DNA of 64,000 bases, from positions 1 to 64,000 of the forward strand of contig NZ_BBME01000013.1 of assembly GCF_000971395.1 (NCBI RefSeq). Direction: 5' to 3'. Positions 42,101 to 51,411 of the stretch are shown one piece after another (the stretch's first letter is position 1; each line of letters opens with the position of its first letter). The notes below the pieces were generated by a model that saw only the letters and a program-made list of their open reading frames with translations, ran no database searches and was not told the origin of the DNA. Both the position numbers and the translations under genes were made by a program. Origin of the DNA: Demequina iriomotensis. Its GTDB lineage: Bacteria; Actinomycetota; Actinomycetes; Actinomycetales; Demequinaceae.

Positions 42101-45100
42101 GGTGGGCGAGACGGTCACGCTCACGTACTCGGTCACGGTCAACGACCCGCTCTCGGGCGACGGCATCATGCTCAACGCCGTGGTCGGGCCGCCGGAGTCC
42201 AACTGCGACGCCGAGGACGCGGGACCCGAGTGCGAGGTGACGGTGCCGCTGTCCCAGCTCGAGATCACCAAGACCGCCGCCCCGGCGGGCGAGGTCCTCC
42301 CCGGCGGCACCGTGACATACACCGTCACCGTCGCCAACACGGGGCAGGTCGACTATCCCGGGGCATCGTTCACCGACGATCTCAGCGAGGTGCTGGATGA
42401 CGCCGTCTACAACGACGACGCGGAGGCGAGCGACGGGACGCCCGCCTACAGCGCGCCGGAGCTCAGCTGGACGGGTCTCATCGTCGCGGGCGGCTCCGTG
42501 ACGGTCACCTACTCGGTGACGGTGAACGACCCGCTCACGGGCGATGGGCTGCTCGACAACGCCGTGGTGGGACCGCCGGACTCGAACTGCGACGAGGGCA
42601 CCGAGGAGGGCTGCACCACCGAAGTGCCGGTCAAGGCGCTGCTCATCGAGAAGACCGCGGACCCGGCGGGCGAGGTGCTGCCGGGCGAGACCGTGACGTA
42701 CACGGTCACGGTGGAGAACATCGGGCAGGCGGACTACACGGACGAGGCGCCGGCGAGCTTCGAGGACGACCTCAGCGCGGTCATCGACGACGCGACCTAC
42801 AACGACGACGAGGATGCCGACGTCGGCGCCGCCTCCTACGCCGAGCCGGTGCTGTCCTGGTCCGGGCCCCTCGCGGCGGGGGAGACGGCCACCATCACGT
42901 ACTCGGTGACGGTGAACGAGCCGCTCACCGGCGACGGGCTGCTGGACAATGCCGTCGTGGGACCGCCGGAGTCCAACTGCGATGAGGGCACCGAGGAGGG
43001 CTGCACCACCGAGGTGCCGGTCAAGGCGCTGCTCATCGAGAAGACCGCGGACCCGGCGGGCGAGGTGCTGCCCGGAGGCGTGGTGACGTACACGGTCACG
43101 GTGGAGAACATCGGCCAGGTCGACTACACCGCCGACGATCCCGCGACGTTCGAGGACGACCTGAGCGCCGTGCTCGACGACGCGACGTACAACAACGACG
43201 AGGATGCGGACGTCGGCACGCCGTCCTACGCCGCGCCCGTCCTCAGCTGGGAGGGCGCGCTCGCCGCCGGCTCGCTCGCGACGATCACCTACTCGGTCAC
43301 CGTCAACGACCCGACCACGGGCGACGGGCTGCTCGACAACGCCGTGGTCGGGCCGCCGGAGTCCAACTGCGACGAAGGCACCGAGGACGGCTGCACCACC
43401 GAGGTCCCCGTGCGCGAGCTCACGCTCGTGAAGTCCTCGGACAGCGACGGCTCCGTCGAGCCCGGCGACGTCATCACGTACTCGATCACCGTGACGAACT
43501 CGGGCCAGGTCGACTACACCGCCGACGCCCCCGCATCGTTCAGCGACGACCTCTCGGACATCCTCGACGACGCGACCTACAACGAGGACGAGGCGGCGAC
43601 CGGCGGTACGCCGTCGTACAGCGCCCCGACCCTGTCCTGGGAGGGGCCGCTCGAGGTGGGCGAGACGGTGACCGTGACGTACTCCGTCACCGTCAACGAG
43701 CCGCTCAGCGGGGACGGCGTGCTCGACAACGTGGTCGTCGGGCCGCCGGAGTCCAACTGCGACGCCCCGGACTCCACGGACCCGGACTGCGTCGAGCCCA
43801 ACCCCATCCAGGCGCTCGAGATCACCAAGCAGGCGGCCCCGGGCGAGGAGGTGCTGCCCGGTGGCATCGTCACCTACACGGTGACCGTCACGAACACCGG
43901 GCAGGTCGCCTACACGGACGAGGCGCCGGCGACCTTCGACGACGACCTGAGCGCCGTGCTCGACGACGCGACGTACAACGGCGACGAGGACGCCGACGTC
44001 GGCACCGCCTCGTACGCCGCGCCCGCGCTGCACTGGGAGGGCGCGCTCGACCCGGGGGAGTCGGCCATCGTCACGTACTCGGTGACGGTCAACGAGCCGC
44101 TCACGGGTGACGGGCTGCTCGACAACGCCGTGGTGGGCCCGCCGGAGTCCAACTGCGACGAGGGCACCGAGGAGGGCTGCACCACCGAGGTGCTGGTCAA
44201 GGCGCTGCTCATCGAGAAGACCGCGGACCCGGCGGGCGAGGTGCTTCCGGGTGAGACCGTGACCTACACGGTCACGGTGGAGAACGTCGGCCAGGTCGAC
44301 TACACGGACGAGGCGCCGGCGAGCTTCGAGGACGACCTCAGCGCGGTCATCGACGACGCGACCTACAACGGCGATGAGGACGCGGACGTCGGCACGCCGT
44401 CCTATGGCGCGCCGATCCTCAGCTGGGAGGGCGCGCTCGACCCGGGGGAGACGGCCACCATCACCTACTCGGTGACGGTGAACGAGCCGCTCACCGGCGA
44501 CGGGCTGCTCGACAACGCCGTCGTGGGCCCACCGGAGTCCAACTGCGACGACGGCACCGAGGAGGGCTGCACCACCGAGGTGCCGGTCAAGGCGCTGCTC
44601 ATCGAGAAGACGGCGGACCCGGCGGGCGAGGTCCTGCCGGGCGAGACCGTGACGTACACCATCACGCTCGAGAACATCGGCCAGGTCGCCTACACGCGCG
44701 CGGAGTTCACGGATGACCTGAGCGACATCCTCGACGACGCGACCGCCAACGGCGACTTCACGGCGTCGGCGGGCGGCTTCACCTACGCGAACCCCACGCT
44801 CACCTGGGTGGGTCCGATCCCCGTGGGGGAGACCGTCACCATCACCTACTCCGTCACGGTCAACGATCCGCTCACGGGCGACGGGATCCTCACGAACGCG
44901 GTGGTGGGCCCGCCGGAGTCCAACTGCGACGCGGGCACCGAGGAGGGCTGCACCACCGAGGTGCCGGTGCGCGCGATGGCGATCGAGAAGACCTCGGCTC
45001 AGGGCGTCCGCGTCCAGCCGGACGACACGATCACCTACACGGTCACGGTGGAGAACATCGGCCAGGTGCCCTACACCGAGGAGGACCCGGCCGAGATCAC

Positions 45101-46757
45101 CGACGACCTCAGCGCGGTGCTCGACGACGCGACCTACAACGAGGACGCCGCCGCCGACCAGGGCGAGGTGACGTTCGCGGATCCGGAGCTGTCCTGGAGC
45201 GGCGCGCTTGGCGTGGGCGAGACCGTCACGATCACCTATTCGATGACCGTGAACGAGCCCGTGACGGGTGACGGCGAGATCGACAACGTCGTGCTCGGCC
45301 CCGAGGAGTCCAACTGCACCGACGCGGAGTCCACGGATCCCGACTGCATCGAGCATCACACATTGCGCGCCATGGAGATCGTCAAGACGGCGGAACCCGA
45401 GGGTGCGGTGACGGTCGGCGACACCGTCACCTACACGGTCGAGGTCACCAACACGGGCTCGGTGGCGTACACCTTCCTCTTCCCGGCCCGCATCGACGAC
45501 GACCTCACGGAGGTCCTGGACGACGCGACGTACAACGACGACGCCGCGGCGGACACGGGAACCGTGAGCTTCGACGACCCGACGCTCACGTGGACCGGCA
45601 CCCTCGGGGTGGGGGAGACCGCCACCATCACCTACTCGGTGACGGTCGACGACCCACCCGCCGGTGACGCCTCGCTCGACAACGAGGTGCTCGGTCCGCC
45701 CGAGTCGAACTGCTTCGTGGTGACGCCGCGCGAGCCCGAGCCCCCGGCCGAGCTGCCCGACGAGTGCCACGTGGTGACCCCGATCCGGCTGCTCGAGATC
45801 GACAAGGTGGCGGACGTCGACGCGGTCGCGCCCGGCGAGGTGGTGACGTACACGATCACCGTCACCTCCACGGGAACGGGGGACTACACCGAGGACGTGC
45901 CGGCCGCCATCACCGACAACCTCGCGGGCGTGCTCGACGACGCGACCTATAACGACGACGCCGCGGCCGACGCGGGCACGGTGGACTACGACGAGCCGAC
46001 GCTGTCGTGGTCGGGACCGCTCGCGGCGGGTGAGTCCGTCACCATCACCTACTCGGTGACGGTGGACGATCCGCCCGGCGGCGACGTCACGCTCGCGAAC
46101 GCGGTGCTCGGCCCGCCGGAGTCCAACTGCCCCGTGGTGATGCCGCTCGGCTTCGCCAGGAGGTCGGTCTCCGTCGCCGCCGCGATCCCGGACATGCCCG
46201 AGGGCTGCCAGGTCGTCACGCCGATCCGCATGTTCGAGGTCGAGAAGACGGTCGACACCACCGAGGCGGACCCCGGAGACGTGGTGAGCTACCTCATCAC
46301 GGTGACGTCGACGGGAACCGCGGACTACACGGCCGATCACCCCGCCTCCCTCACCGACGACCTCACGGACGTGCTCGACGACGCGACCTACAACGGCGAT
46401 GCCGAGGCCTCGGCGGGAGGCGTGAGCTACTCGGAGCCGACCCTCGCCTGGACCGGCCCGCTCGAGGCGGGCGGCTCGGTCTCGATCCTCTACTCGGTGA
46501 CCATCGACGACCCGGTCACGGGCGACTCGACGCTGGTCAACGTCGTCACCCCGGACGGCGGAGGCGGAGGCTCGTGCGCGAGCGACGAGGCCTGCACCAC
46601 GGAGACGACGGTGTCCGACGAGGGCACGGGCGGTGTGCTCGGCGAGACCGGCCCGCAGCGGATCGCGCTGTGGTCCACGGTCGCGCTGCTGCTGCTCGGC
46701 CTGGGCGGGACGGTCTCGGCGGGCGCGATCCGGCGCCGGCGCGGGGAGGATGCCTGA
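36192..46757 (+). CDS. Giant sortase-anchored repeat adhesin (3,521 residues)
   Basis: An N-terminal signal peptide (hydrophobic run LATILALAVTSFAVAVVVA, cleavage likely after PAEA, about residue 45) leads into a CshA-like non-repeat region (about 50-255). A GEVED-type domain follows (about 255-450; WIDWNFNGTFDD and GEVEDYPLYVD). Then come 23 repeats of about 130 residues (residues about 454-3,470) and a sorting signal: LGETG, a hydrophobic helix and RRRRGEDA. Each repeat is Asp-rich and has one cysteine pair (ESNC, then a second Cys), suggesting a disulfide. The start is GTG at 36192; a start nearer 36242-36246 is possible. It probably forms a long surface stalk for adhesion or aggregation. 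Confidence 0.9.
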   Translation: MYGVVGWKVRPLRTPQRMVTALATILALAVTSFAVAVVVAPPAEARYAQGGEGLYPGYIDWFEWGADGTQIDSGTSVTNTRLVGLNTLETTCTITNVVGPIRAYRPGDYRGDALDNLYNIGGIDGANELVSGIANMDNAGTVDFDFSCFVTIQGNNVDVAGLVVADAESNNFRQGEYIEATPDQAATWRVIDRTRACPTATVATLSGANTLRLESNDTQCSEVNDSYGPIAVGFMEGATGAHVQMHGGGYSAVALGVVFESDFGDAPLSYGSAGALLQSTWSGGIVPSGTTTDVSADSFVLGTPGGYAPILGATVDSDAIYLGSANADNDDVNGNAVTDEDSIAPPGVVDTDYGETYSLDVACTGPGYVSGWIDWNFNGTFDDSERQGAVECTGGSVNLTWTVPEDAVQTVVDPTFMRLRIADTIAGAENPDDITSLGEVEDYPLYVDLPDPGLTITKSSDPADAALPGDTVEYTITVTNTGEVDYDDENGLASITDDLSDVLDDAAYNDDEDADSGTVDYTEPVLSWTGALAIGESVDITYSVTVDDPIEGDGLLANTVVGPEESNCAEGSEEPDCTVELPIRALEIVKSVDPTDEALPGDVVSYTVTVTNPGPADYTADAPASFDDDLSAVLDDATYNGDADASSGTATFTDPTLHWEGALAAGASVTVTYSVTVDSPLTGDGLLDNAVVGPPESNCDTGVEEGCTTEVPVRSLAFEKTSDGAEGVEPGDTVTYEITVTNNGAVDYTVDDPATFDDDLSDVLDDAVYNGGTASSGDLQLSGTTLSWSGALAAGATVTITYSVTINDPVTGDGSLYNVVVGPPESNCTDPEESQDADCIEPDPIRALEITKTSDPTDEVLPGDVVSYTVTVENTGTFDYTNADPASFEDDLTAVLDDATYNGDGAAPAGTVSFDDPVLSWEGPLAAGASIEITYSVTVDDPPAGDGILTNAVVGPPESNCDDGTEDGCTTEVPVRALEITKTSAPSGAVRPGDTVTYTVTVENIGQVDYAGGTLAAFEDDLTAVLDDATYNGDGAAPSGVVGFTSPVLSWEGELAVGASVEITYSVTVNDPISGDGLLDNAVVGPPESNCDEGTEDGCTTEVPIRQLDIVKTASPSDGVLPGDTVTYTVTLTNTGQAAYLLAYFEDDLSEVLDDATYNGDVSASTGVPNYAAPEIRWYGPLAVGASVEITYSVTVNDPPTGDGLLTNAVVGPLESNCEAGSTDPDCTTTVPIGSLDIVKTASPSDQVLPGDTVTYTVTVTNSGQIAYTDEAPASVDDDLTAVLDDATYNDDEDADVGTASYAAPTLHWEGALAPGESATITYSVTVNDPLTGDGLLDNAVVGPPESNCDDGTEEGCTTEVPIRALLIEKTADSAGEVLPGDTVTYTVTVENIGEVDYTADDPATFEDDLTAVLDDATYNDDEDADVGTASYAEPMLSWSGPLAAGEIAIITYSVTVDDPPSGDGLLDNAVVGPPESNCDDGAAEEGAEGCTTEVPVRELAIVKSSDSDGSVEPGDVVTYSITVTNTGQTPYTEEDPASLTDDLSDVLDDATYNDDEDATGGTASYAEPVLSWTGPLDVGESVTITYSVTVTDPPGGDGTLANVVVGPPESNCDTVDTTDPDCVEPNPIQALEITKTATPDDEVLPGDTVTYTVTIENTGQVAYTDEAPASFDDDLTDVLDDATYNDDEDASAGTASYAEPTLHWEGALAVGAVVSVTYSVTVDDPSAGDGLLDNAVVGPPESNCDTGTEEPCTTEVPVKALQITKVADPADEVAAGGTVTYTVTVENIGQADYTEEAPASVEDDLTAVLDDATYNDDEDADVGTASYATPILSWEGALAAGETATITYSVTVNEPLTGDGLLDNAVVGPPESNCDDGSEDGCTTEVPVKAVEIVKFSSAAGSAQPGDVVTYTVTITNTGQADYTDDAPAGFTDDLSDVLDDAAYNDDEDASGGTASYAEPVLSWSGPLEVGETVTLTYSVTVNDPLSGDGIMLNAVVGPPESNCDAEDAGPECEVTVPLSQLEITKTAAPAGEVLPGGTVTYTVTVANTGQVDYPGASFTDDLSEVLDDAVYNDDAEASDGTPAYSAPELSWTGLIVAGGSVTVTYSVTVNDPLTGDGLLDNAVVGPPDSNCDEGTEEGCTTEVPVKALLIEKTADPAGEVLPGETVTYTVTVENIGQADYTDEAPASFEDDLSAVIDDATYNDDEDADVGAASYAEPVLSWSGPLAAGETATITYSVTVNEPLTGDGLLDNAVVGPPESNCDEGTEEGCTTEVPVKALLIEKTADPAGEVLPGGVVTYTVTVENIGQVDYTADDPATFEDDLSAVLDDATYNNDEDADVGTPSYAAPVLSWEGALAAGSLATITYSVTVNDPTTGDGLLDNAVVGPPESNCDEGTEDGCTTEVPVRELTLVKSSDSDGSVEPGDVITYSITVTNSGQVDYTADAPASFSDDLSDILDDATYNEDEAATGGTPSYSAPTLSWEGPLEVGETVTVTYSVTVNEPLSGDGVLDNVVVGPPESNCDAPDSTDPDCVEPNPIQALEITKQAAPGEEVLPGGIVTYTVTVTNTGQVAYTDEAPATFDDDLSAVLDDATYNGDEDADVGTASYAAPALHWEGALDPGESAIVTYSVTVNEPLTGDGLLDNAVVGPPESNCDEGTEEGCTTEVLVKALLIEKTADPAGEVLPGETVTYTVTVENVGQVDYTDEAPASFEDDLSAVIDDATYNGDEDADVGTPSYGAPILSWEGALDPGETATITYSVTVNEPLTGDGLLDNAVVGPPESNCDDGTEEGCTTEVPVKALLIEKTADPAGEVLPGETVTYTITLENIGQVAYTRAEFTDDLSDILDDATANGDFTASAGGFTYANPTLTWVGPIPVGETVTITYSVTVNDPLTGDGILTNAVVGPPESNCDAGTEEGCTTEVPVRAMAIEKTSAQGVRVQPDDTITYTVTVENIGQVPYTEEDPAEITDDLSAVLDDATYNEDAAADQGEVTFADPELSWSGALGVGETVTITYSMTVNEPVTGDGEIDNVVLGPEESNCTDAESTDPDCIEHHTLRAMEIVKTAEPEGAVTVGDTVTYTVEVTNTGSVAYTFLFPARIDDDLTEVLDDATYNDDAAADTGTVSFDDPTLTWTGTLGVGETATITYSVTVDDPPAGDASLDNEVLGPPESNCFVVTPREPEPPAELPDECHVVTPIRLLEIDKVADVDAVAPGEVVTYTITVTSTGTGDYTEDVPAAITDNLAGVLDDATYNDDAAADAGTVDYDEPTLSWSGPLAAGESVTITYSVTVDDPPGGDVTLANAVLGPPESNCPVVMPLGFARRSVSVAAAIPDMPEGCQVVTPIRMFEVEKTVDTTEADPGDVVSYLITVTSTGTADYTADHPASLTDDLTDVLDDATYNGDAEASAGGVSYSEPTLAWTGPLEAGGSVSILYSVTIDDPVTGDSTLVNVVTPDGGGGGSCASDEACTTETTVSDEGTGGVLGETGPQRIALWSTVALLLLGLGGTVSAGAIRRRRGEDA
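37551..46605 (+). repeat. 23 tandem DUF11-like repeats of about 390 bp within the adhesin gene
   Basis: Each unit reads LxIxKTxxPxxxVLPGDxVT at its start, YTVTVENxGQ, then DDLSxVLDDATYNDDEDA, a Trp in LSWxGxLAxGE, TITYSVTVNDP, and DNAVVGPPESNC at the end. Counted by the SNC or equivalent end motif there are 23. Units 21-22 have longer, divergent linkers and unit 23 lacks the SNC. One unit class (3, 9, 16 and to a lesser degree 20) has VEPGD or VQPDD and a DPDC linker. Confidence 0.85.
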
Positions 46758-46887
46758 GGTCCAGGCCTTTCGCACCAGGAAGGTCCCGGGTGCGCGCCGC
46801 TAGAGTGCGAGACGGGTTCAGACGATCCCGACCGACAGCTCGCCGCGGCGCCCCTCGGGGCGTCGCTGCGGCGGACAAGGATGAACG

Positions 46888-48450
46888 ATGCGCATCGGCG
46901 TTCCCATGGAGACCCGGCCGGGGGAGAGGCTCGTCGCGGCGAGCCCCGCCTCGGTCGCGGGGCTGATCAAGCTGGGGTACGAGGTGGTGGTCGAGCAGGG
47001 CGCGGGCACGCACGCGGCCTTCCTGGACCACCAGTACGCGGAGGCCGGCGCGACGCTGGGCACCGCCGGCGAGGCCTGGGGAGCCGACATCGTCACGTGC
47101 GTCAACGCGCCCGGCGCCGCGCAGATCTCGGCGCTGAGCGAGGGCGCCACGCTTGTTTCGATGATGGCGCCGCAGTCGAGCCCCGAGCTGCTCGCGGCGC
47201 TCAACGAGCGGGACGTCACCGCGCTCGCGCTCGACGCGGTGCCGCGCATCTCGCGCGCCCAGGCGATCGACGTGCTCAGCACGCTGTCGAACGTCGCGGG
47301 CTACCGCGCCGTCATCGAGGCGGCCGAGCAGTACGGCGGCATGTTCACGGGCCAGGTGACCGCGGCGGGCAAGACGGCGCCCGCGACGGTGTTCGTCATC
47401 GGCGCGGGCGTGGCGGGCCTGGCCGCGATCGGCGCCGCGAGCTCGCTGGGCGCGCAGGTGCGCGCCTTCGACGTGCGGCCCGAGGTGGCCGAGCAGATCG
47501 AGTCGATGGGCGGCACCTTCGTCCACGCCCCGGAGGCGCAGCAGGAGATCAGCGCCGACGGCTACGCGAAGCCGCTCACCGAGGAGCAGCAGCAGGCTGC
47601 GATGCGCGTGTACGCCGCCGAGGCGGCGCACGCGGACGTGGTCATCACCACCGCGCTCGTGCGAGGGACGGCGCCCACCACCATCACGGCGGACATGGTC
47701 GCGGGCATGCGCGCCGGCTCCGTGATCGTCGACCTCGCAGCCTCGGGAGGCGGCAACTGCGAGCTGACCGTGCCCGGAGAGGTGGTCGTGAGCCCCGAGG
47801 GCGTCACCATCGTCGGGTACACCGACCTCACCAGCCGCATGCCGCGGCACACGTCGCAGCTGTTCGGCACCAACATCGTCCATCTCATGGCGCTCGTCAC
47901 CCCGGCGAAGGACGGCACGCTCGTGCTCGACCTGGACGATCCGGTGCAGCGCGGCATGGCCGTCGCCCACGGAGGCGAGATCATGTGGCCCCCGCCGCCG
48001 GTCGCCGTGTCCGCGGCGCCCGCCCCGGCCGCCGAGCCGGGGCCGACTCCCGAGGAGCTCGCGGCCCAGGCTCGCGCGGAGGCCGAGGCGGCCCTCGCAC
48101 GCCAGCGTCGCCGCAACTGGCTCTACGGCGCGGGCGCGGTCGCGTCATTGCTGCTGCTGGCCTTCGCGGACGACGCCACGGTCGCCCACCTCACGGTGCT
48201 CTCGCTCGCCGTGATCGTCGGCTTCTACGTCATCTCGAACGTCAAGCACTCGCTCCACACGCCGCTCATGGCGCAGACCAACGCGATCTCCGGGATCATC
48301 CTCGTCGGCGCGCTGCTCCAGATCGGCTCCGAGGACGCGCTGGTCTCGACCTTCGCGTTCATCGCGGCGGCCGTCGCGAGCATCAACATCTTCGGCGGAT
48401 TCCTCGTCACGTACCGCATGCTCGGCATGTTCCGGAAGGACGCGTCATGA
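46888..48450 (+). CDS. pntA: NAD(P) transhydrogenase subunit alpha
   Basis: 520 residues, the full fused form (domain I plus membrane part) as in E. coli PntA. The N-terminus [20 protein letters not shown] is typical. NAD binding is shown by [20 protein letters not shown] and [17 protein letters not shown] (about residues 170-215). A Pro/Ala-rich linker (about 370-400) is followed by four hydrophobic segments near the end ([20 protein letters not shown] to [13 protein letters not shown]). It couples hydride transfer from NADH to NADP+ with proton entry. The stop overlaps pntB by four bases. Confidence 0.95.
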   Translation: MRIGVPMETRPGERLVAASPASVAGLIKLGYEVVVEQGAGTHAAFLDHQYAEAGATLGTAGEAWGADIVTCVNAPGAAQISALSEGATLVSMMAPQSSPELLAALNERDVTALALDAVPRISRAQAIDVLSTLSNVAGYRAVIEAAEQYGGMFTGQVTAAGKTAPATVFVIGAGVAGLAAIGAASSLGAQVRAFDVRPEVAEQIESMGGTFVHAPEAQQEISADGYAKPLTEEQQQAAMRVYAAEAAHADVVITTALVRGTAPTTITADMVAGMRAGSVIVDLAASGGGNCELTVPGEVVVSPEGVTIVGYTDLTSRMPRHTSQLFGTNIVHLMALVTPAKDGTLVLDLDDPVQRGMAVAHGGEIMWPPPPVAVSAAPAPAAEPGPTPEELAAQARAEAEAALARQRRRNWLYGAGAVASLLLLAFADDATVAHLTVLSLAVIVGFYVISNVKHSLHTPLMAQTNAISGIILVGALLQIGSEDALVSTFAFIAAAVASINIFGGFLVTYRMLGMFRKDAS

Positions 48451-49853
48451 CCCTCGTCAGCCTCGCGCAGGCGACCTACGCGGTCGCGGCCGTGCTCTTC
48501 ATCCTGTCGCTCGCCGGCCTGTCGCGGCAGGAGACCGCCAGGCGCGGCAACATCCTCGGCATGGTCGGCATGGTGCTCGCCCTCGCGGCGACCGTGGTGC
48601 TCGCGCTCGACCACAGCGAGCGCCCGGTGCTGGTGACGGCCCTGCTCATCGCCATGGTCTTCGCGATCGGCGCCGGCGTGGGCGTGTGGCGCGCCCGGAC
48701 CGTCGAGATGACCCAGATGCCCGAGCTCATCGCGATGCTCCACAGTTTCGTGGGGCTCGCGGCCGTACTCGTGGGCTTCAACTCCCACCTCACCGAGGAG
48801 GCCGACGCCGTTCATCAGGTCGAGGTGTTCCTGGGCGTGCTCATCGGCGCCGTCACCTTCACCGGGTCGATCGTGGCCTACCTCAAGCTCTCCGCGAAGA
48901 TGAAGTCGCGGCCGCTCACGCTTCCCGGGCGCAACCTCCTCAACCTCGGCGCGCTGATCGCCAGCGCGCTGCTGCTCGCGTGGTACCTCGCCACGGGCAG
49001 CATCGTGCCGCTCGTCGTCATGACGGTGATCGCCCTCGCGCTCGGATTCCACCTGGTCGCCGCGATCGGCGGCGGCGACATGCCCGTCGTGGTGTCGATG
49101 CTCAACTCGTACTCGGGCTGGGCCGCGGCCGCTGCGGGGCTGATGCTGAGCAACGACCTGCTCATCGTCACGGGCGCCCTGGTGGGCTCCTCGGGTGCGA
49201 TCCTCTCGTACCTCATGTGCAAGGCGATGAACCGCTCGTTCATCAGCGTGATCCTCGGAGGGTTCGGCACCGAGGGCGGGACGTCGGCCGCCGCGGGGGA
49301 GCAGGGCGAGCACCGCGAGGTGAAGGCTCCCGAGGTCGCCGACATGCTCGCGCGCGCGAGCCGCGTCATCATCGTCCCCGGCTACGGCATGGCCGTCGCG
49401 AAGGCGCAGTACCCGGTCGCCGACATGGTGGCCTCCCTTCGTCACCGCGGCATCGACGTGCGCTTCGGCGTGCACCCCGTCGCCGGGCGCCTGCCCGGAC
49501 ACATGAACGTGCTGCTGGCGGAGGCGAAGGTGCCGTACGACATCGTGCTCGAGATGGACGAGATCAACGACGACTTCCCCGACACCGACGTGGTCCTCGT
49601 CATCGGTGCCAACGACGTGGTGAACCCCTCCGCGATGGAGGACCCGGGGTCGCCCTTGGCGGGCATGCCCGTGCTCGAGGTGTGGAACGCGCACCGGTGC
49701 ATCGTCTTCAAGCGGTCCATGGCCACGGGCTACGCGGGCGTGCAGAACCCGCTGTTCTTCCGCGAGAACTCCGCGATGCTCTTCGGCGACGCGAAGGCTC
49801 AGGTCGAGGAGATCCTCACCGCGCTCCGGGTCGGCGAGGGCGCGCACGCCTAG
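48447..49853 (+). CDS. pntB: NAD(P) transhydrogenase subunit beta
   Basis: 468 residues. The first about 260 are membrane segments with the conserved [11 protein letters not shown] and [17 protein letters not shown] motifs. The C-terminal NADP(H)-binding domain III shows [54 protein letters not shown] and [20 protein letters not shown], all diagnostic. It starts within the pntA stop (ATGA), giving balanced synthesis of the two subunits. Its stop overlaps the convergent decarboxylase gene by four bases. Confidence 0.96.
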   Translation: MTLVSLAQATYAVAAVLFILSLAGLSRQETARRGNILGMVGMVLALAATVVLALDHSERPVLVTALLIAMVFAIGAGVGVWRARTVEMTQMPELIAMLHSFVGLAAVLVGFNSHLTEEADAVHQVEVFLGVLIGAVTFTGSIVAYLKLSAKMKSRPLTLPGRNLLNLGALIASALLLAWYLATGSIVPLVVMTVIALALGFHLVAAIGGGDMPVVVSMLNSYSGWAAAAAGLMLSNDLLIVTGALVGSSGAILSYLMCKAMNRSFISVILGGFGTEGGTSAAAGEQGEHREVKAPEVADMLARASRVIIVPGYGMAVAKAQYPVADMVASLRHRGIDVRFGVHPVAGRLPGHMNVLLAEAKVPYDIVLEMDEINDDFPDTDVVLVIGANDVVNPSAMEDPGSPLAGMPVLEVWNAHRCIVFKRSMATGYAGVQNPLFFRENSAMLFGDAKAQVEEILTALRVGEGAHA

Positions 49854-51241
49854 GCCAACGTGTCGAGGACCTCGCAGAGCAGCTCGAACGTGGTGAGCGG
49901 GTTGATGATCGCGAGGCGGAGCACGGGCTCGCCCTGGTGGGAGCTCGGCACCACGAAGGCGAGCTGCGACGCGAGCAGGCGCGCCGACCACGCGTCGTAG
50001 TCCGCCGCCTCCCATCCCTCGCGCCGGAGCACCACCACCGACAGTTGAGGCCGGCGCACGAGGCTGAGGGCCGGGCGCCGCTCGATCTCGTCGGCGATGC
50101 GCGCCGCGAGGGTGATCCCATGCGCGATCGCGGTGCGGTACTCGTCCGTCCCGTACGTCGCGAGCGAGAACCACAGCGGCAGGCCGCGTGCCCGGCGCGT
50201 GAGCTGGACCGCGAGGTCCGAGGGGTTGGGCAGGGGGGTGTCGGCGAGAGTGTCGAGGTAGTCGGCCTGCTGTGTGTGGGCCCGGAGCGCGACCTGCGGG
50301 TCGCGGTAGATCAGCGCGCACGCGTCGAAGGGCGCGAACAGCCACTTGTGGGGGTCGACGATGAGCGAGTCCGCGTGCTCGATGCCCGCGTACGCCTCCC
50401 GCATGGCGGGCACCAGCGCGCCGGCGAGCCCGTACGCGCCGTCCACGTGCAGCCACGTGCCGTGCCGGCGGGTCACGTCGGCGATGCCGGCGAGGTCGTC
50501 GATGATGCCGAAGTTGGTGGTGCCTGCGGTCGCGACCACCGCGAAGACCGCGTCGCCATGGGCCGCCAGCGCCTCGGCCACCGCGTCGCCGTGGAGCCGG
50601 CCGTCGTCCCCGGGGCGGATGTCGACGACGTCGATGTCCATGACGTTCGCCGCGGACGCGATCGACGAGTGCGACTCGACGCTCGACACCACCTTCCATC
50701 GCGTCGGCTGCGGCAGGCCCCGCTCGGTGCGGCTCCGCCGCGCGGCGTCGCGCGCCGCGACGAGCGCGGAGAGGTTGCCGATGGTGCCGCCCTGGACGAA
50801 CACGCCGCCCGCGCCGCCCGGGAGGCCCAGCTCGGAGGCGAGCCAGGCCAGCACCTCGTTCTCGGCGTGGACGGCTCCCGCACCCTCGAGCCACGAGCCG
50901 CCGTAGATCGACGAGGCGGACACCACGAGGTCGAACGCCGTCGCCGCCTTGGTGGGGGCCGACGGGATGAAGGACAGGTAGCCGGGGTGATCCGTGGAGA
51001 GGCACGTCGGTGCGAGCACCTCGCTGAACAGGGCGAGCGCGTTCTGCGCGCCGATGCCGCCCGGCGTGATCGACATCGGGGCGAGCCTCGCGAGCTCCTC
51101 CGGGGGCACGGGCGTGTCGAGCGGGATGTCCTCCCACAGCGCGCGGCGGCGCGTGTACTCGAGCACGTCGTCGACGATCGCGTGGCTCTCGGGAGAGATG
51201 GCGTGCATGCGCGCGGCGCGCGTCCGGGGGACTGGGATCAC
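49850..51241 (-). CDS. PLP-dependent decarboxylase (aromatic-L-amino-acid decarboxylase type)
   Basis: About 463 residues from GTG 51241 (or 452 from ATG 51208); no clear ribosome site decides. Group II decarboxylase marks are the Thr/Gly-rich cofactor loop [40 protein letters not shown] with the ring-stacking partner region, and the Schiff-base lysine in [19 protein letters not shown] (about residue 296). The N-terminus ([16 protein letters not shown]) fits aromatic amino acid or related decarboxylases. Substrate choice cannot be read from sequence. It is a cytoplasmic enzyme. Confidence 0.88.
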   Translation of the reverse strand: MIPVPRTRAARMHAISPESHAIVDDVLEYTRRRALWEDIPLDTPVPPEELARLAPMSITPGGIGAQNALALFSEVLAPTCLSTDHPGYLSFIPSAPTKAATAFDLVVSASSIYGGSWLEGAGAVHAENEVLAWLASELGLPGGAGGVFVQGGTIGNLSALVAARDAARRSRTERGLPQPTRWKVVSSVESHSSIASAANVMDIDVVDIRPGDDGRLHGDAVAEALAAHGDAVFAVVATAGTTNFGIIDDLAGIADVTRRHGTWLHVDGAYGLAGALVPAMREAYAGIEHADSLIVDPHKWLFAPFDACALIYRDPQVALRAHTQQADYLDTLADTPLPNPSDLAVQLTRRARGLPLWFSLATYGTDEYRTAIAHGITLAARIADEIERRPALSLVRRPQLSVVVLRREGWEAADYDAWSARLLASQLAFVVPSSHQGEPVLRLAIINPLTTFELLCEVLDTLA

Positions 51242-51356
51242 CGGATCAGGATAGGTGCCGCACGATGCACGAAGCGGGCGCGAAAACTCCGATTCCGGGG
51301 CGGGAACCAGCGCAGAGAGACGGGTGGCGCACGATCCTTGCGGCTGGAGGAAAGAC

Positions 51357-51392
51357 GACGCCCCACGCTCCTGGTGGGAGGCGTGGGGCGTC
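51357..51392 (-). terminator. Rho-independent terminator after the 51412-52245 gene
   Basis: A perfect 12-bp stem (51357-51368 with 51381-51392) and a 12-base loop, 20 bp after the stop; on the minus strand it is followed by GTCTTTCC. Confidence 0.8.
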
Positions 51393-51411
51393 GGTGCGGC
51401 CGGTCCGCGGG

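Noticed and set aside
37551..46605. CRISPR-like array suggested by regular repeats
   Set aside because: Units are about 390 bp, continuously coding and in frame; there are no short repeats with unique spacers and no cas genes.
36153..46775. An uninterrupted 3,540-codon open frame antisense to the adhesin
   Set aside because: It mirrors the repeat structure and GC-rich codon use of the plus-strand gene, is dominated by Arg, Val, Gly and His, and has no signal or motif. The plus strand has a signal peptide, known domains and a sorting signal.
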